Assembly: GCA_012032775.1 (NCBI GenBank)
Contig: JAAUQO010000053.1
Coordinates: 1 to 32,722 of the forward strand
DNA length: 32,722 nucleotides
Direction of reading: 5' to 3'
Origin: Oscillochloris sp.
Lineage (GTDB): Bacteria > Chloroflexota > Chloroflexia > Chloroflexales > Chloroflexaceae
Positions 17,533 to 25,597 of the stretch are shown here, one piece after another. How positions within the stretch are numbered: the stretch's first letter is position 1; each line of letters opens with the position of its first letter. A program made the position numbers and the translations under genes. The notes beneath the pieces are model-generated. The model was not told the origin of the DNA. It saw only the letters and a program-made list of their open reading frames with translations, and searched no databases.

Positions 17533-17578
17533 GTGGTGTTGCAGTGCAGCAAAGCCGCGCCGCAACACCACGACTTTT
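17533..17578 (+). terminator. Rho-independent terminator of rex
   Basis: Ten-base arms GTGGTGTTGC (17533-17542) and GCAACACCAC (17562-17571), with further pairing inside, are followed by GACTTTT. It starts nine bases after the rex stop. It is also only 12 bases upstream of the M4 protease start, so it could limit read-through into that gene. Confidence 0.7.
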
Positions 17579-17589
17579 AAGGCGACTCT

Positions 17590-20196
17590 ATGAGGCGTAG
17601 CCTGCTTGTCCAGCGCCGCGCGTTGCCGTTGCTGGCCCTGGTTTTGGCATATCTGGTCGCTGTTCTGCCGCTGATCGGCCCGCAGTTGCCCGCCGTCGCA
17701 CTTCGGCCCGCCCCCCAACTTGCTTCTATCGCCGAACCGCTCGCCAATCCCGATGCCGTCGCCGCCTTTGCAGCGTTGCAGGCACGCAGCGCCGATCCCC
17801 TGGCGGTGTTCTACCATCCGCAGAGCGGCCGGGTGGAGTTTCTGAGCGCCGTCGATGCCGCCGGGCGCATCCCGTACACGCCGACCGATATCGAGCGCGG
17901 GAATCCGGTTGCGATCGCACGTGGTTTTCTTGATCAGCAACGTGATCTGTTTGGGTTGCAGAGTGTCGCCAAAGAGTTGACCTTTCTGCGCCGCGAACCC
18001 GATCGGCGGCTGGGATTTAGCCATCTGCGCTTTGGGCAAACCTATCGCGGTCTACCGGTGTTCGGCCGACAGCTTGTCGTACATCTCGATGCAGCCGAAC
18101 AGATTGTCGCCGTCAACGGCCAGTTCAGTCCCGATATCGCACTCCCGACTGAGCCAGCCATTACGCCCGAGCTTGCGCTGGACACGGCGCTCACGCATCT
18201 GCGCGCCGAGCAACTGACGCCGTTCGAATTGGCGCGGGTGCAGATCGAGCCGTTACCTGAATCGACCGAGTTGACGATCTATCTTGATCAAGCCGGACGG
18301 CCGCGGTTGGTCTGGATGGTGCAGATCCTGACCTCTTCGCCGCTGGCGCAATGGCGCTATTTTGTGAATGCGCTGCGGCCCGAAGTGGTACATGCGATCG
18401 ACGAGGTGATGCCGATCAAGCGCCGGCAAACCTTTACCGCCCGCAATAGTACCCGGATCCCCGGCCGGCTGATCATCGACGAGGGCGAGCGCTCGCGCGA
18501 TCCGGTCGCCCAGGCCGCCCACGACGGCGCCGGCGCGGTGTATGACTACTTCTTTCAAAACTTCGAGCGCGACTCGATCGACGATCGCGGGATGACGCTG
18601 GTTAGCACGGTGAACTACGGCAGCGATCCGCAGGATGCCGAGAATGCGGCCTGGGTGAGTGAGTACAACCAGATGATCTATGGCGACGGCGGGCGGATCT
18701 TCGAGCCGCTGCCGTTCGGCCTTGATGTTGTGGGCCACGAGTTCACCCATGGCGTGATCGACGCCACCTCGCAACTGATCTACGAGAACCAATCCGGCGC
18801 GCTGAACGAGTCGTATGCCGACATTTTCGGCGTGATGATCGATCGCGCCAACTGGACGATCGGCGAAGCGGTGATCAAGTCGCCGCCCTACCCGGTGCCG
18901 TATTTGCGCTCGCTGCGCGATCCGAATGCCGAAGGTTTCTATGAACCGCGCGATCCATTGCGCGGCGTCGGCCAACCGGCCCACATGGACGAGTATGCCA
19001 ATCTGCCCAACAGCCGGCGCAGCGACAACGGCGGCGTGCATATCAACAGCGGTATTCCGAATCGGGCCGCCTACCTGGTTGCGCAGGCGATCGGGCGCGA
19101 GCGGGCCGAACAGGTGTTTTACCGCGCTCTGACGCAGTATCTCACGCCGCGTTCCGATTTTCTCGATGCGGCCAATGCCGCACAGCGCGCCGCCGCCGAT
19201 CTGTACGGCAACGAGATCGCGGCCCAGGTACGCGCCGGCTACGAGCAGGTCGGTATTACGACAACCGAAGTTCCCGATGCGCCGCCGGTTACACCCGACA
19301 GCGATCTGCCCGACATTCCGCCCGGCCCGGCCGGTCAGGAACCGCTGCCGGCGAATTGCAGCGATGTGATTGTCAACGGCGGCTTCGAGTTGGAGGATGG
19401 CTGGGAGCAGGTGGCGGCGCGTGACATCCAGATCATCGACCCGCAGTTGCCGCGCAATGGCCGGCGTAGCGCCTGGCTTGGCGGCAGCGACCAGGAGGCG
19501 CTGCAATATATCTATCAGGATGTGCGGTTGCCCCCGAATGCTACCAGCATCGAGTTGCGCTATAGCCGCTTGCTGCACGAAGAGACCACCGGCTTGCTGG
19601 GGTTGTTGGCGGGCGAGGCCTATTTCAGCACGGTGATCGCCGACCGCAACGGCGATCTGTTGGCGACCCTGGCCGAGTTGCCGTCGTCGGCCGGTGATGA
19701 TGTCTGGCGTGATGAGCGCTACGACCTGATCCGCTTCGCCGGCGATCAGATCCGGGTGGTCTTCGCATCGGAGAATCCGCGCGGCAATGTGAGCAGTATG
19801 TTTGTCGATGATGTACGCCTGATCGCCTGTACCGGCGGCCAGGGGCCAGCCGCACCGCCGACCGCCAATGCCGACCTGGTGTATGTGCAGGGAACAATCG
19901 TCGATTCGGCCACCGCTCGCGGCGTCAACGGCGCCCAGGTCTTTATCTTGCGGCCAGGAGTGACGGCGCGTCAGGCGGCCGCCGACGACAATCTCTCGCC
20001 CGACGAAGTACTGACATACGGCACCACCGATCGCAGCGGCCTCTACCGTACTCGCGATCCGGTGCCGCGCGGCCAGACGTACAGCGTGATTGTGGTGGCG
20101 AACGGCTACCGGCCAATTCTCGCCGACGGCGAAGTGGTTATCCCGCGCAACGCGACCAATCCGTACCGCGTCGATGCGGAATTGCGTCGTTCGTAA
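17590..20196 (+). CDS. Secreted M4 (thermolysin-family) metalloprotease with C-terminal beta domains
   Basis: An 868-residue secreted zinc endopeptidase precursor. A signal peptide (basic MRRSLLVQRR, then a hydrophobic core to about residue 37) leads to a propeptide with FTP-like (LGFSHLRFGQTYRGLPVFG) and PepSY-like parts up to about residue 250. The catalytic domain has VGHEFTHG with His383 and His387 as zinc ligands and Glu384 as base, the third ligand Glu407 in GALNESYADIFG (24 residues after His383 as in thermolysin), Asp411, and His484 in GGVHINSGIPNRAAYL corresponding to thermolysin His231. After a Pro-rich linker (about 558-580) come a jelly-roll domain resembling a carbohydrate-binding module (NGGFELEDGWEQ to MFVDDVRLIAC) and a carboxypeptidase-regulatory-like domain (VQGTIVDSATARGVNGAQVF). 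These probably bind polymer or the cell surface. An emfourin-like protein is encoded three genes on. Confidence 0.93.
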   Translation: MRRSLLVQRRALPLLALVLAYLVAVLPLIGPQLPAVALRPAPQLASIAEPLANPDAVAAFAALQARSADPLAVFYHPQSGRVEFLSAVDAAGRIPYTPTDIERGNPVAIARGFLDQQRDLFGLQSVAKELTFLRREPDRRLGFSHLRFGQTYRGLPVFGRQLVVHLDAAEQIVAVNGQFSPDIALPTEPAITPELALDTALTHLRAEQLTPFELARVQIEPLPESTELTIYLDQAGRPRLVWMVQILTSSPLAQWRYFVNALRPEVVHAIDEVMPIKRRQTFTARNSTRIPGRLIIDEGERSRDPVAQAAHDGAGAVYDYFFQNFERDSIDDRGMTLVSTVNYGSDPQDAENAAWVSEYNQMIYGDGGRIFEPLPFGLDVVGHEFTHGVIDATSQLIYENQSGALNESYADIFGVMIDRANWTIGEAVIKSPPYPVPYLRSLRDPNAEGFYEPRDPLRGVGQPAHMDEYANLPNSRRSDNGGVHINSGIPNRAAYLVAQAIGRERAEQVFYRALTQYLTPRSDFLDAANAAQRAAADLYGNEIAAQVRAGYEQVGITTTEVPDAPPVTPDSDLPDIPPGPAGQEPLPANCSDVIVNGGFELEDGWEQVAARDIQIIDPQLPRNGRRSAWLGGSDQEALQYIYQDVRLPPNATSIELRYSRLLHEETTGLLGLLAGEAYFSTVIADRNGDLLATLAELPSSAGDDVWRDERYDLIRFAGDQIRVVFASENPRGNVSSMFVDDVRLIACTGGQGPAAPPTANADLVYVQGTIVDSATARGVNGAQVFILRPGVTARQAAADDNLSPDEVLTYGTTDRSGLYRTRDPVPRGQTYSVIVVANGYRPILADGEVVIPRNATNPYRVDAELRRS

Positions 20197-20265
20197 GGGT
20201 ACGATCCAGGATCCAGACGGAGCATTTGAACCACGCAGCACACCAAGCACACGAAGGCGGTTTTC
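20197..20265. other. Short spacer with a repeat-like phrase
   Basis: Between the protease and the next gene, bases 20225-20259 read as runs of ACCACG, CACACC and CACACG words, similar to low-complexity phrases common in bacterial spacers. AAGGCGG at about 20254-20260 may serve as the ribosome site of the next gene. Confidence 0.35.
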
Positions 20266-21198
20266 ATGCCCGACAAACCGATTGTCCGTTGTTGTATTTG
20301 CGACACGCCGCTGACGCCGCCGTACAATTTAATCGGCGAACGAGCGTACTGCGACTTTCATTATGGGCAGGTCAACAAGCCGCATACCGGCTTCTGGCAG
20401 GCCGGCCTGGCGCAGTTGATCGGGATGGCGGCCTTCGCCGGCGTACTCTGGTGGCTCGCGCCGCTGATCGGTCCGCTCGAAGGTTGGGCGCTGATTGTCT
20501 TTGGGATCGGGTTGGCCTTGATCCCAAGTTTGCTCTGGCTGATCTTCTTCTACCGCCAGGATCGGCTGGAACCGGAGCCGAAGCACAAGATCGGCGCGGT
20601 GTTCTTCGCCGGGTTTGTGTTGATCGACCCGCTACAACGCTGGGTGATCGACGGACTCTTCCGGCTGCGCGAGTGGGCGCCGAACGATGTCGTCACCTCG
20701 CTGCTGGCATCGATGCTGATCCTTGGCATCTGCTACCAGTTGGCGGCCTATGTTGCCGTGCGGGTGATTGTGTATGCGACGCCGGAGTTCGACGAGCGCA
20801 TGGATGGGATTGTTTATGGCACTGTGGCCGGGTTAGGCGTGGCGACGATGCTGAATTTGCGCTTTGTGCTGCTCAACGAAGGTGTGGCGATCGGGCCGGG
20901 TGTGGTGGCGATCGTCACAACTGCACTGGCGCAGGCCTCGTTCAGCGGCTTGCTGGGCTACTGGATGGCCGAGGCCCGCTTTGTGCATCGGCCGATCTGG
21001 TGGGTGCCGCTCGGCTTCGCGGCGGCGGCGTTGTTGAACGGCCTGTTTAGCTGGCTGATCGGCGAGGTAAGTTCGGCCGGGATGACGGTTGAACCCTGGC
21101 GATCGCTGGTGCTTGGTTTGATCGTGGCACTGGCGGCCTTCTTTGTATTGATCGGGCTGATGCGTCGTTCGACCCTGGTTACATTACGCAGAACATAA
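20266..21198 (+). CDS. PrsW-like membrane protein with an N-terminal zinc-finger motif
   Basis: A 310-residue polytopic membrane protein resembling the PrsW intramembrane protease family. It starts with a small metal-site motif, Cys9-x2-Cys12 and Cys29-x2-His32, like half a LIM domain. About eight membrane segments follow. Family-like features are the charged YRQDRLEPEP after the second segment and EFDERMDGIVYGTVAGLG in the middle. The glutamates thought to form the PrsW active site are not where expected: the segment before EFDE reads ICYQLAAYVAVRVIVY, with no Glu-Glu pair, and the one after reads VATMLNLRFV, with no Glu. It may therefore be a non-proteolytic relative. It lies 69 bases after the M4 protease gene on the same strand and heads a three-gene cluster ending in the emfourin-like gene. 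Family assignment is moderate. Confidence 0.65.
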   Translation: MPDKPIVRCCICDTPLTPPYNLIGERAYCDFHYGQVNKPHTGFWQAGLAQLIGMAAFAGVLWWLAPLIGPLEGWALIVFGIGLALIPSLLWLIFFYRQDRLEPEPKHKIGAVFFAGFVLIDPLQRWVIDGLFRLREWAPNDVVTSLLASMLILGICYQLAAYVAVRVIVYATPEFDERMDGIVYGTVAGLGVATMLNLRFVLLNEGVAIGPGVVAIVTTALAQASFSGLLGYWMAEARFVHRPIWWVPLGFAAAALLNGLFSWLIGEVSSAGMTVEPWRSLVLGLIVALAAFFVLIGLMRRSTLVTLRRT

Positions 21199-21200
21199 TC

Positions 21201-21241
21201 GTTGCTGCTGGTGTTCGGCGTAGCCGGAAACCAGCAGCAAC
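21201..21241 (+). repeat. Long hairpin between the PrsW-like gene and the next gene
   Basis: Twelve-base perfect arms GTTGCTGCTGGT (21201-21212) and ACCAGCAGCAAC (21230-21241), with further inner pairing (TTCGGC with GCCGGAA). It begins two bases after a stop codon and ends ten bases before the next ATG. No T-run follows, so RNA processing or stabilisation is as likely as termination. Confidence 0.6.
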
Positions 21242-21251
21242 ATCCATCACA

Positions 21252-21857
21252 ATGATCCAAATCTCGGAAAACGAACGCCTGTGGCGCCTGCGGCTCTTGC
21301 CGAAGGATCTTGGTGTGGCGCTGGTGGTGCTGCTGGCCTTCGGCGCGGCGCTGGGGCTGATGTGGCGCACCACCAATGCCAGCCGGCCCTATGCCGACCC
21401 GGATTCGTCGCTGCGCATGCAGATCCCGCAAACCTGGATCGCAACCGATTCGTTGCTCGATGTGTTGTTCAAGCTCGAAGATCCATTCAGCCCGTCGGCA
21501 TTCAAAACCAACCTGACGGTTGAGACGCGTCTGCTCGATCTGGCCGATCCGCCGACATTGCAGACCCTGCTTGATCGGCGGGTTGAGGAGCGCAGCGAGT
21601 TCACCGGCTACCATTTCTTGTCCGAGGCCGAGACCATGGTCGCCGGTGAACGGGCGATTGTGAGTGAATATGCCTACGTGGTACAGCCGATCGACGAGCC
21701 GCGCCGGGCATCCTTGCCGGTGGTGGTGCTGGCCCGCGAATACATCGTGATCGCCGGCGAGCATTCGTACTACCTGACCCTGGCTGCCCCCGAGAGCGAT
21801 GCGGAGCGGGCGCTGGAACGCTTCGCGCAGATTATCGCAAGTGTGGAACTGCAATGA
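21252..21857 (+). CDS. Membrane-anchored protein of unknown function (PsbP-like fold possible)
   Basis: A 201-residue protein with one N-terminal membrane anchor (DLGVALVVLLAFGAALGLMW, residues about 19-38) and a 160-residue domain that would lie outside the cytoplasm. That domain starts with SLRMQIPQTWIATDSLL, contains a stretch of alternating strands (ERAIVSEYAYVVQPIDEPRR, LPVVVLAREYIVIAGEHSYY) and ends LTLAAPESDAERALERFAQI. This order resembles PsbP/DUF-type lipocalin-like domains that bind small ligands or proteins, but I cannot assign it firmly. No catalytic motif is visible. There is no clear ribosome site. The stop codon overlaps the next start by four bases (ATGA), so it is translationally coupled to the emfourin-like gene. 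Confidence 0.65.
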   Translation: MIQISENERLWRLRLLPKDLGVALVVLLAFGAALGLMWRTTNASRPYADPDSSLRMQIPQTWIATDSLLDVLFKLEDPFSPSAFKTNLTVETRLLDLADPPTLQTLLDRRVEERSEFTGYHFLSEAETMVAGERAIVSEYAYVVQPIDEPRRASLPVVVLAREYIVIAGEHSYYLTLAAPESDAERALERFAQIIASVELQ

Positions 21858-22351
21858 CGGATCACGAGCCACATAATCGCGCCGAGTTCCCGGCGGGCGG
21901 ATTCAACCTTGGTGGGGCGGCGGCGGATGGCTTTGATTCGTCGTTGCAGCACCCTGCGCCGCCGCCGCCCAGCCTGATCTTGCCGCGCGGCGCACTCCTG
22001 ATCTTCGCAAAAAGCGGCGGCGTACGCTTTACCAGCCGCCATTGTATCGTGTATCGCAATGGCCGTGTCGAGCGCGGCAGCCTCGCCCACATGCATCGAC
22101 CAACCTATCTCAGCGCGGCGGAAATCCGGCGGCTGCGCCGGCTGGTGCTGCGATCCCGCCTGGCACTCTGGGCCGGTTATCGTGCGCCTGCCCCGCGTGA
22201 CGGCTACAGCTACGAGCTTACGGCCCGCTACGGCAGCAATCTGCGCAGCGCAACCTTTGCCGACGGCGCCATCCCGGCCATTGTCGCCCCGTTGATCCGC
22301 AATCTCCAACTATTACTGCCCGAGCGCTATAACGGTGAACACCACGCTTGA
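21854..22351 (+). CDS. Emfourin-like protein, probable inhibitor of an M4 protease
   Basis: A 165-residue soluble protein. Residues about 40-160 follow the layout of emfourin, the inhibitor found beside protealysin-like M4 proteases: an opening strand with a SGG turn (LLIFAKSGGVRFTSRH), a helix (LSAAEIRRLRRLVLRSRL), a strand in the style of YSYELTARYG, then a strand and Pro-containing final helix (FADGAIPAIVAPLIRNLQLL). The N-terminal 38 residues are Pro/Gly/Ala-rich and probably disordered. It has no signal peptide. The match is by pattern, from memory of the family; I could not align it. The M4 protease gene lies 1.7 kb upstream on the same strand, which supports the call. The last codons and stop (CACCACGCTTGA) lie inside the left arm of an inverted repeat. 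Confidence 0.55.
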   Translation: MTDHEPHNRAEFPAGGFNLGGAAADGFDSSLQHPAPPPPSLILPRGALLIFAKSGGVRFTSRHCIVYRNGRVERGSLAHMHRPTYLSAAEIRRLRRLVLRSRLALWAGYRAPAPRDGYSYELTARYGSNLRSATFADGAIPAIVAPLIRNLQLLLPERYNGEHHA

Positions 22352-22428
22352 GCCTGACCGCGGAGCGCCTACCGGACTGGCGAGCCGCGCGGCAGCGCAG
22401 TCAGGCATCCAGGCATCGTGCGATAGGC
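22340..22428 (+). repeat. Left arm of an inverted repeat flanking the EamA gene
   Basis: Three blocks recur in the same order, on the opposite strand, at 23505-23598: CACCACGCTTGAGCCTGA (22340-22357), CGGCAGCGCA (22390-22399) and CAGGCATCGTGCGATAGGC (22410-22428). The first block contains the stop codon of the emfourin-like gene. Confidence 0.8.
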
Positions 22429-22509
22429 TCGCTTCAGCCGGCGTTGCGGCGTTTCATGCGCTTCAGCACGGCGAAAAGCTCTGATAATGTCTTGCCAGGC
22501 GCCGCTTTG

Positions 22510-23412
22510 TTACAACGCCTCGCGCCGGCGTTCGGCCTGAATATTGATCCAGTTGCCGAACAGCATCAGCGCCCCGCCAACCAGCACCAGCCACTCAAGC
22601 GGCTCGCCGTAAAAGATCGCGCCGACCAGTGCGATCAGCGGCAGCCGCAGAAAATCCATCGGCACGACAACTGTGGCGTCGGCCAGGGCAAAGGCGCTTG
22701 CCATGCAGTAGTGGGCGCTCAGGGCACTTAACCCCACCACCAGCAACCAGGGCCACATCCACGCCGCCGGCAAGATCCAATCGCTGATCGCGGGGAACAG
22801 CGACAGCACAAGTTGGACAAATGTCATGTAGAACAGGATTGTCAGCGGCGCCTCGCTGGCGGCGAGTTTTTTGGTGGCGATATTCGAGATTGCAAACAGC
22901 ACCGCCCCGCCAAGCACCGCCAGGGCCGCCGGATGCACGGCATCAAGCCCTGGCCGCAAAATCAGCAGCAGGCCGATCACCCCCAATCCCACCGCAGCCA
23001 TGCGCGGCCGGCTCAGGCGTTCGCCCAGAAACGGCACCGCCATAAGGGCCGTCCAGATCGGGACGGTGAACTCAATTGCGAAAACCTGGGCCAGGGGGAT
23101 AAAGGCCAGGCCGTAGAACCAGCCGTATTGGCCGCCGAAATGGGCCACGTTGCGCAGCAGATGCAGGCCGAGCCGGTTGCTTGCGAAGCGCCGGCTGCCG
23201 CGTAACAGCAACCCGACCACCACGATCAGCCCGATCGCACTGCGAAAAAACAGGATCTGGAAGGTTGTCAGATCGGCGGAAAGTTGCCGGCCGGCGATCG
23301 CCATGGCCATAAATGAAAAGAGTGCGCCGGCCATCCAGGCCGCCGCACGCACAATCGGACTCACCGTCACCGCTGCTGCGGTCAGTGATCCTTCGCCGAC
23401 AGGGCGCTTCAT
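22510..23412 (-). CDS. EamA/DMT-superfamily transporter
   Basis: A 300-residue drug/metabolite transporter with two EamA repeats and ten predicted membrane helices. The first repeat begins near AAAWMAGALFSFMAMAIAGR and includes FFRSAIGLIVVVGLLLRG; the second begins near ALAVLGGAVLFAISNIATKK and closes with LVLVGGALMLFGNWINI. DMT proteins move small metabolites across the inner membrane; relatives include RhaT, RarD and amino acid exporters, and the substrate cannot be predicted. AAGGAG lies six bases before the ATG. The gene is convergent with the emfourin-like gene and is bracketed by about 90-base inverted repeats, so it may have arrived or turned over as a cassette. Confidence 0.88.
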   Translation of the reverse strand: MKRPVGEGSLTAAAVTVSPIVRAAAWMAGALFSFMAMAIAGRQLSADLTTFQILFFRSAIGLIVVVGLLLRGSRRFASNRLGLHLLRNVAHFGGQYGWFYGLAFIPLAQVFAIEFTVPIWTALMAVPFLGERLSRPRMAAVGLGVIGLLLILRPGLDAVHPAALAVLGGAVLFAISNIATKKLAASEAPLTILFYMTFVQLVLSLFPAISDWILPAAWMWPWLLVVGLSALSAHYCMASAFALADATVVVPMDFLRLPLIALVGAIFYGEPLEWLVLVGGALMLFGNWINIQAERRREAL

Positions 23413-23504
23413 GAAATACTCCTTATGCGACCATACTACGGGATGCTTTTTCGCAACTACGACCGCCGGTCGGGGTTATAAGGCTGATGAGGGTTTTAGG
23501 CTAC

Positions 23505-23598
23505 GCCTATCGCACGATGCCTGATGCGTGATTCCTGATACCGCTCTTCGCGTCGGCGCAAGCGCCATTGCGCTGCCGGATCAGGCTCAAGCGTGGTG
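23505..23598 (-). repeat. Right arm of an inverted repeat flanking the EamA gene
   Basis: Holds the complements of the three left-arm blocks in matching order: 23581-23598 (18 of 18 bases), 23569-23578 (10 of 10) and 23505-23523 (19 of 19). Spacing between blocks differs from the left arm. It ends 25 bases short of the fbp stop codon. Confidence 0.8.
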
Positions 23599-23623
23599 CG
23601 CCCCGCTATAAAGCCCTGAGCAG

Positions 23624-25597
23624 CTATGATCGTTCGGCGATAATCCCGGCCCGGTAGGCGGCAACCAGCTTGTGTAAGTCGGCCAGTTGGCCGCGCAACA
23701 TAGCTCCGACATCCGTATCGGCGATCATAATGCGCTGCCGAAACGTCGCAACGCGCTCGGTCTGCGGCGTCAGGTCGCGCTGGTTGGCGCCGACTTTGCC
23801 GACATCGCCGTAGTATTCGTGGGCTGCCAGCAACATCTCGTGCGAGTTGACGATCAGGGTATAGCCGGCGATGCCGGTTACCGGTTGGTAGGCGGTGCTC
23901 ATGCCGCCGTCGATCACCAGCACCCGCCCGCCCGCCTGCAAGGGGCTCTCGCCTTTGCGCACTTTTACCGGCGTGTGGCCGTTGATAATTCGGCCCTGCT
24001 CAACATCGCCGCCGAATGTCTCAAGAACCCGCCGCACAAAATCGATATCATCGCGCAAGGCGTAATATGCGCCTTTCGGCTCCTCGTGAGTGGCCTGGTC
24101 GGCGATAAAATAGCGCTCGAAGGTGGTCATGCGTTTGCGGCCAAAGAGCGGCGAGTGCGGGCCGCACCACAGGTACCACATCGCGTCCTGGCCGGCCTCG
24201 CGGGCCGATTGCTCCTGGGCGAAGTAGGCAGTACGACACAGTTGCTCGTAGCGTTCGAGCAGCGCCAGTCCGGCCAATTCCTCGCCGGCGAGTGGGAAAA
24301 GCGTAAATGCGCCGTTGTCCTCCACCGGCAGACAGCCGTGGAACTGCACATCGCCGTCCTGCACCTGTACCATATGGCCATAGCTGTAAAGAAAGCGGAT
24401 GTGGCGTTGCAGCCGTTCGCTCTGCGCGAATTGGCGATGCAGATCCTGCACCACCGCCGCCTCGGCCGGGCTGAGCACGCTCGGCTGATCCGGGTCGAGC
24501 GTTGGCCAGTGGGTATCGCGCAGCGGATAGACCTTGCCGTCGAGGGTGACGGTGGCGGCGGCTTTGTCGATCTGCATGATCAGCAGCCGATCCTCCATCG
24601 CGTACTCGGGGTGACGCTTGATGATCTGGGCTTCGAGCTTAAACTGAATAATCGCGATCGCCTTGTGCATGCGCGCGATCAACTCCGGCCCATAGCCTTC
24701 GATCGCGGTATCGCCCTTGGCGCGAAAGCCGATGCACGCATCTTCAGCATAGGCGCCGTCGGCCAGTTCGTGCAGCGCACGTAAGTTGATCCCATAGCCG
24801 TCGATCAGCGTCTCCAGGTTGGCGTAGCGCAGCGAGAGCCGGACGACATTGGCGATCAGTGCGTCGCAACCGGCGGCGGCGCCCATCCAGGTGATATCGT
24901 GGTTGCCCCAGAGAATCGCGACATCGTGGTGCTCGATCAGCCGATCCATCACCTTCTCGGCGGCCGGACCGCGGTCGAAAATATCGCCGAGAATATAGAG
25001 CCGATCGACCACCAGGCGCTGAATCAGATAGGCCAATTTCGTGATCGCGGTTGGGCCTTCGTCCAGATCGACGATCGTGCCGATGATCCGCCGGTAGTAC
25101 TGTTGCTTCTGATAATGCTCGAAATTGCTTTCGGCCAGCAACTCCTCAAGCACATAGGCCATCTGCGGCGGCAGTCGCTTGCGTACTTTGCTGCGGGTAT
25201 ACTTGCGGCTCGACATACGCGCCACGGCGGTAAGTTGCTCGATCCGCACCGCCTGCCAGGCCCTGGGATCATCCAATGTCGGCAGCACCCGGTCGAGTTG
25301 TTGTTCCGGATAATAGATCAGCGCCGCCAATTCGGCTTGCTCGGCTTCGCTCAAACTCTCGCCGAATGTCTGGCTGATTTTGCGCCTGATGGCACCTGAA
25401 GCGTGGCGTAAAATATGATCGAACTGATCGTAGGCGCCGTGAATGTCGGAGATGTAGTGCGCCGTGCCGCGCGGCAACGCCATAATCGCGCTCAGATTGA
25501 TCATCTCGCTGTGGGCGGCGCGAATACTTGGGTACTGCTTGCTGAGCAAGTGCAGCAACCGCAGTTCCTGTTCATTTCTATGGGCGGAACCAGTCAT
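23624..25597 (-). CDS. fbp: Fructose-1,6-bisphosphatase class III
   Basis: A 657-residue class III fructose-1,6-bisphosphatase, which removes the 1-phosphate in gluconeogenesis. It belongs to the metallophosphatase superfamily: HYISDIHGAYDQFDHIL (Asp-x-His metal site, near residue 47), LGDIFDRGPAAEKVMD, WGNHDITWMGAAAG, and the late motifs NGHTPVKVRKGESP and VIDGGMSTAYQP are all visible. Length matches the Bacillus enzyme (about 640-670 residues). This class is known from Firmicutes and some Bacteroidetes and Chloroflexota and is unrelated to class I and II enzymes. The start overlaps the stop of the upstream response regulator gene (once its frameshift is repaired) as ATGA, so the two form an operon. 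Confidence 0.95.
   Translation of the reverse strand: MTGSAHRNEQELRLLHLLSKQYPSIRAAHSEMINLSAIMALPRGTAHYISDIHGAYDQFDHILRHASGAIRRKISQTFGESLSEAEQAELAALIYYPEQQLDRVLPTLDDPRAWQAVRIEQLTAVARMSSRKYTRSKVRKRLPPQMAYVLEELLAESNFEHYQKQQYYRRIIGTIVDLDEGPTAITKLAYLIQRLVVDRLYILGDIFDRGPAAEKVMDRLIEHHDVAILWGNHDITWMGAAAGCDALIANVVRLSLRYANLETLIDGYGINLRALHELADGAYAEDACIGFRAKGDTAIEGYGPELIARMHKAIAIIQFKLEAQIIKRHPEYAMEDRLLIMQIDKAAATVTLDGKVYPLRDTHWPTLDPDQPSVLSPAEAAVVQDLHRQFAQSERLQRHIRFLYSYGHMVQVQDGDVQFHGCLPVEDNGAFTLFPLAGEELAGLALLERYEQLCRTAYFAQEQSAREAGQDAMWYLWCGPHSPLFGRKRMTTFERYFIADQATHEEPKGAYYALRDDIDFVRRVLETFGGDVEQGRIINGHTPVKVRKGESPLQAGGRVLVIDGGMSTAYQPVTGIAGYTLIVNSHEMLLAAHEYYGDVGKVGANQRDLTPQTERVATFRQRIMIADTDVGAMLRGQLADLHKLVAAYRAGIIAERS

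Noticed and set aside
22352..22509. Possible small gene between the emfourin-like gene and the EamA gene
   Set aside because: No start with a ribosome site and no conserved-looking peptide; the stretch is explained by the left inverted-repeat arm and a convergent spacer.
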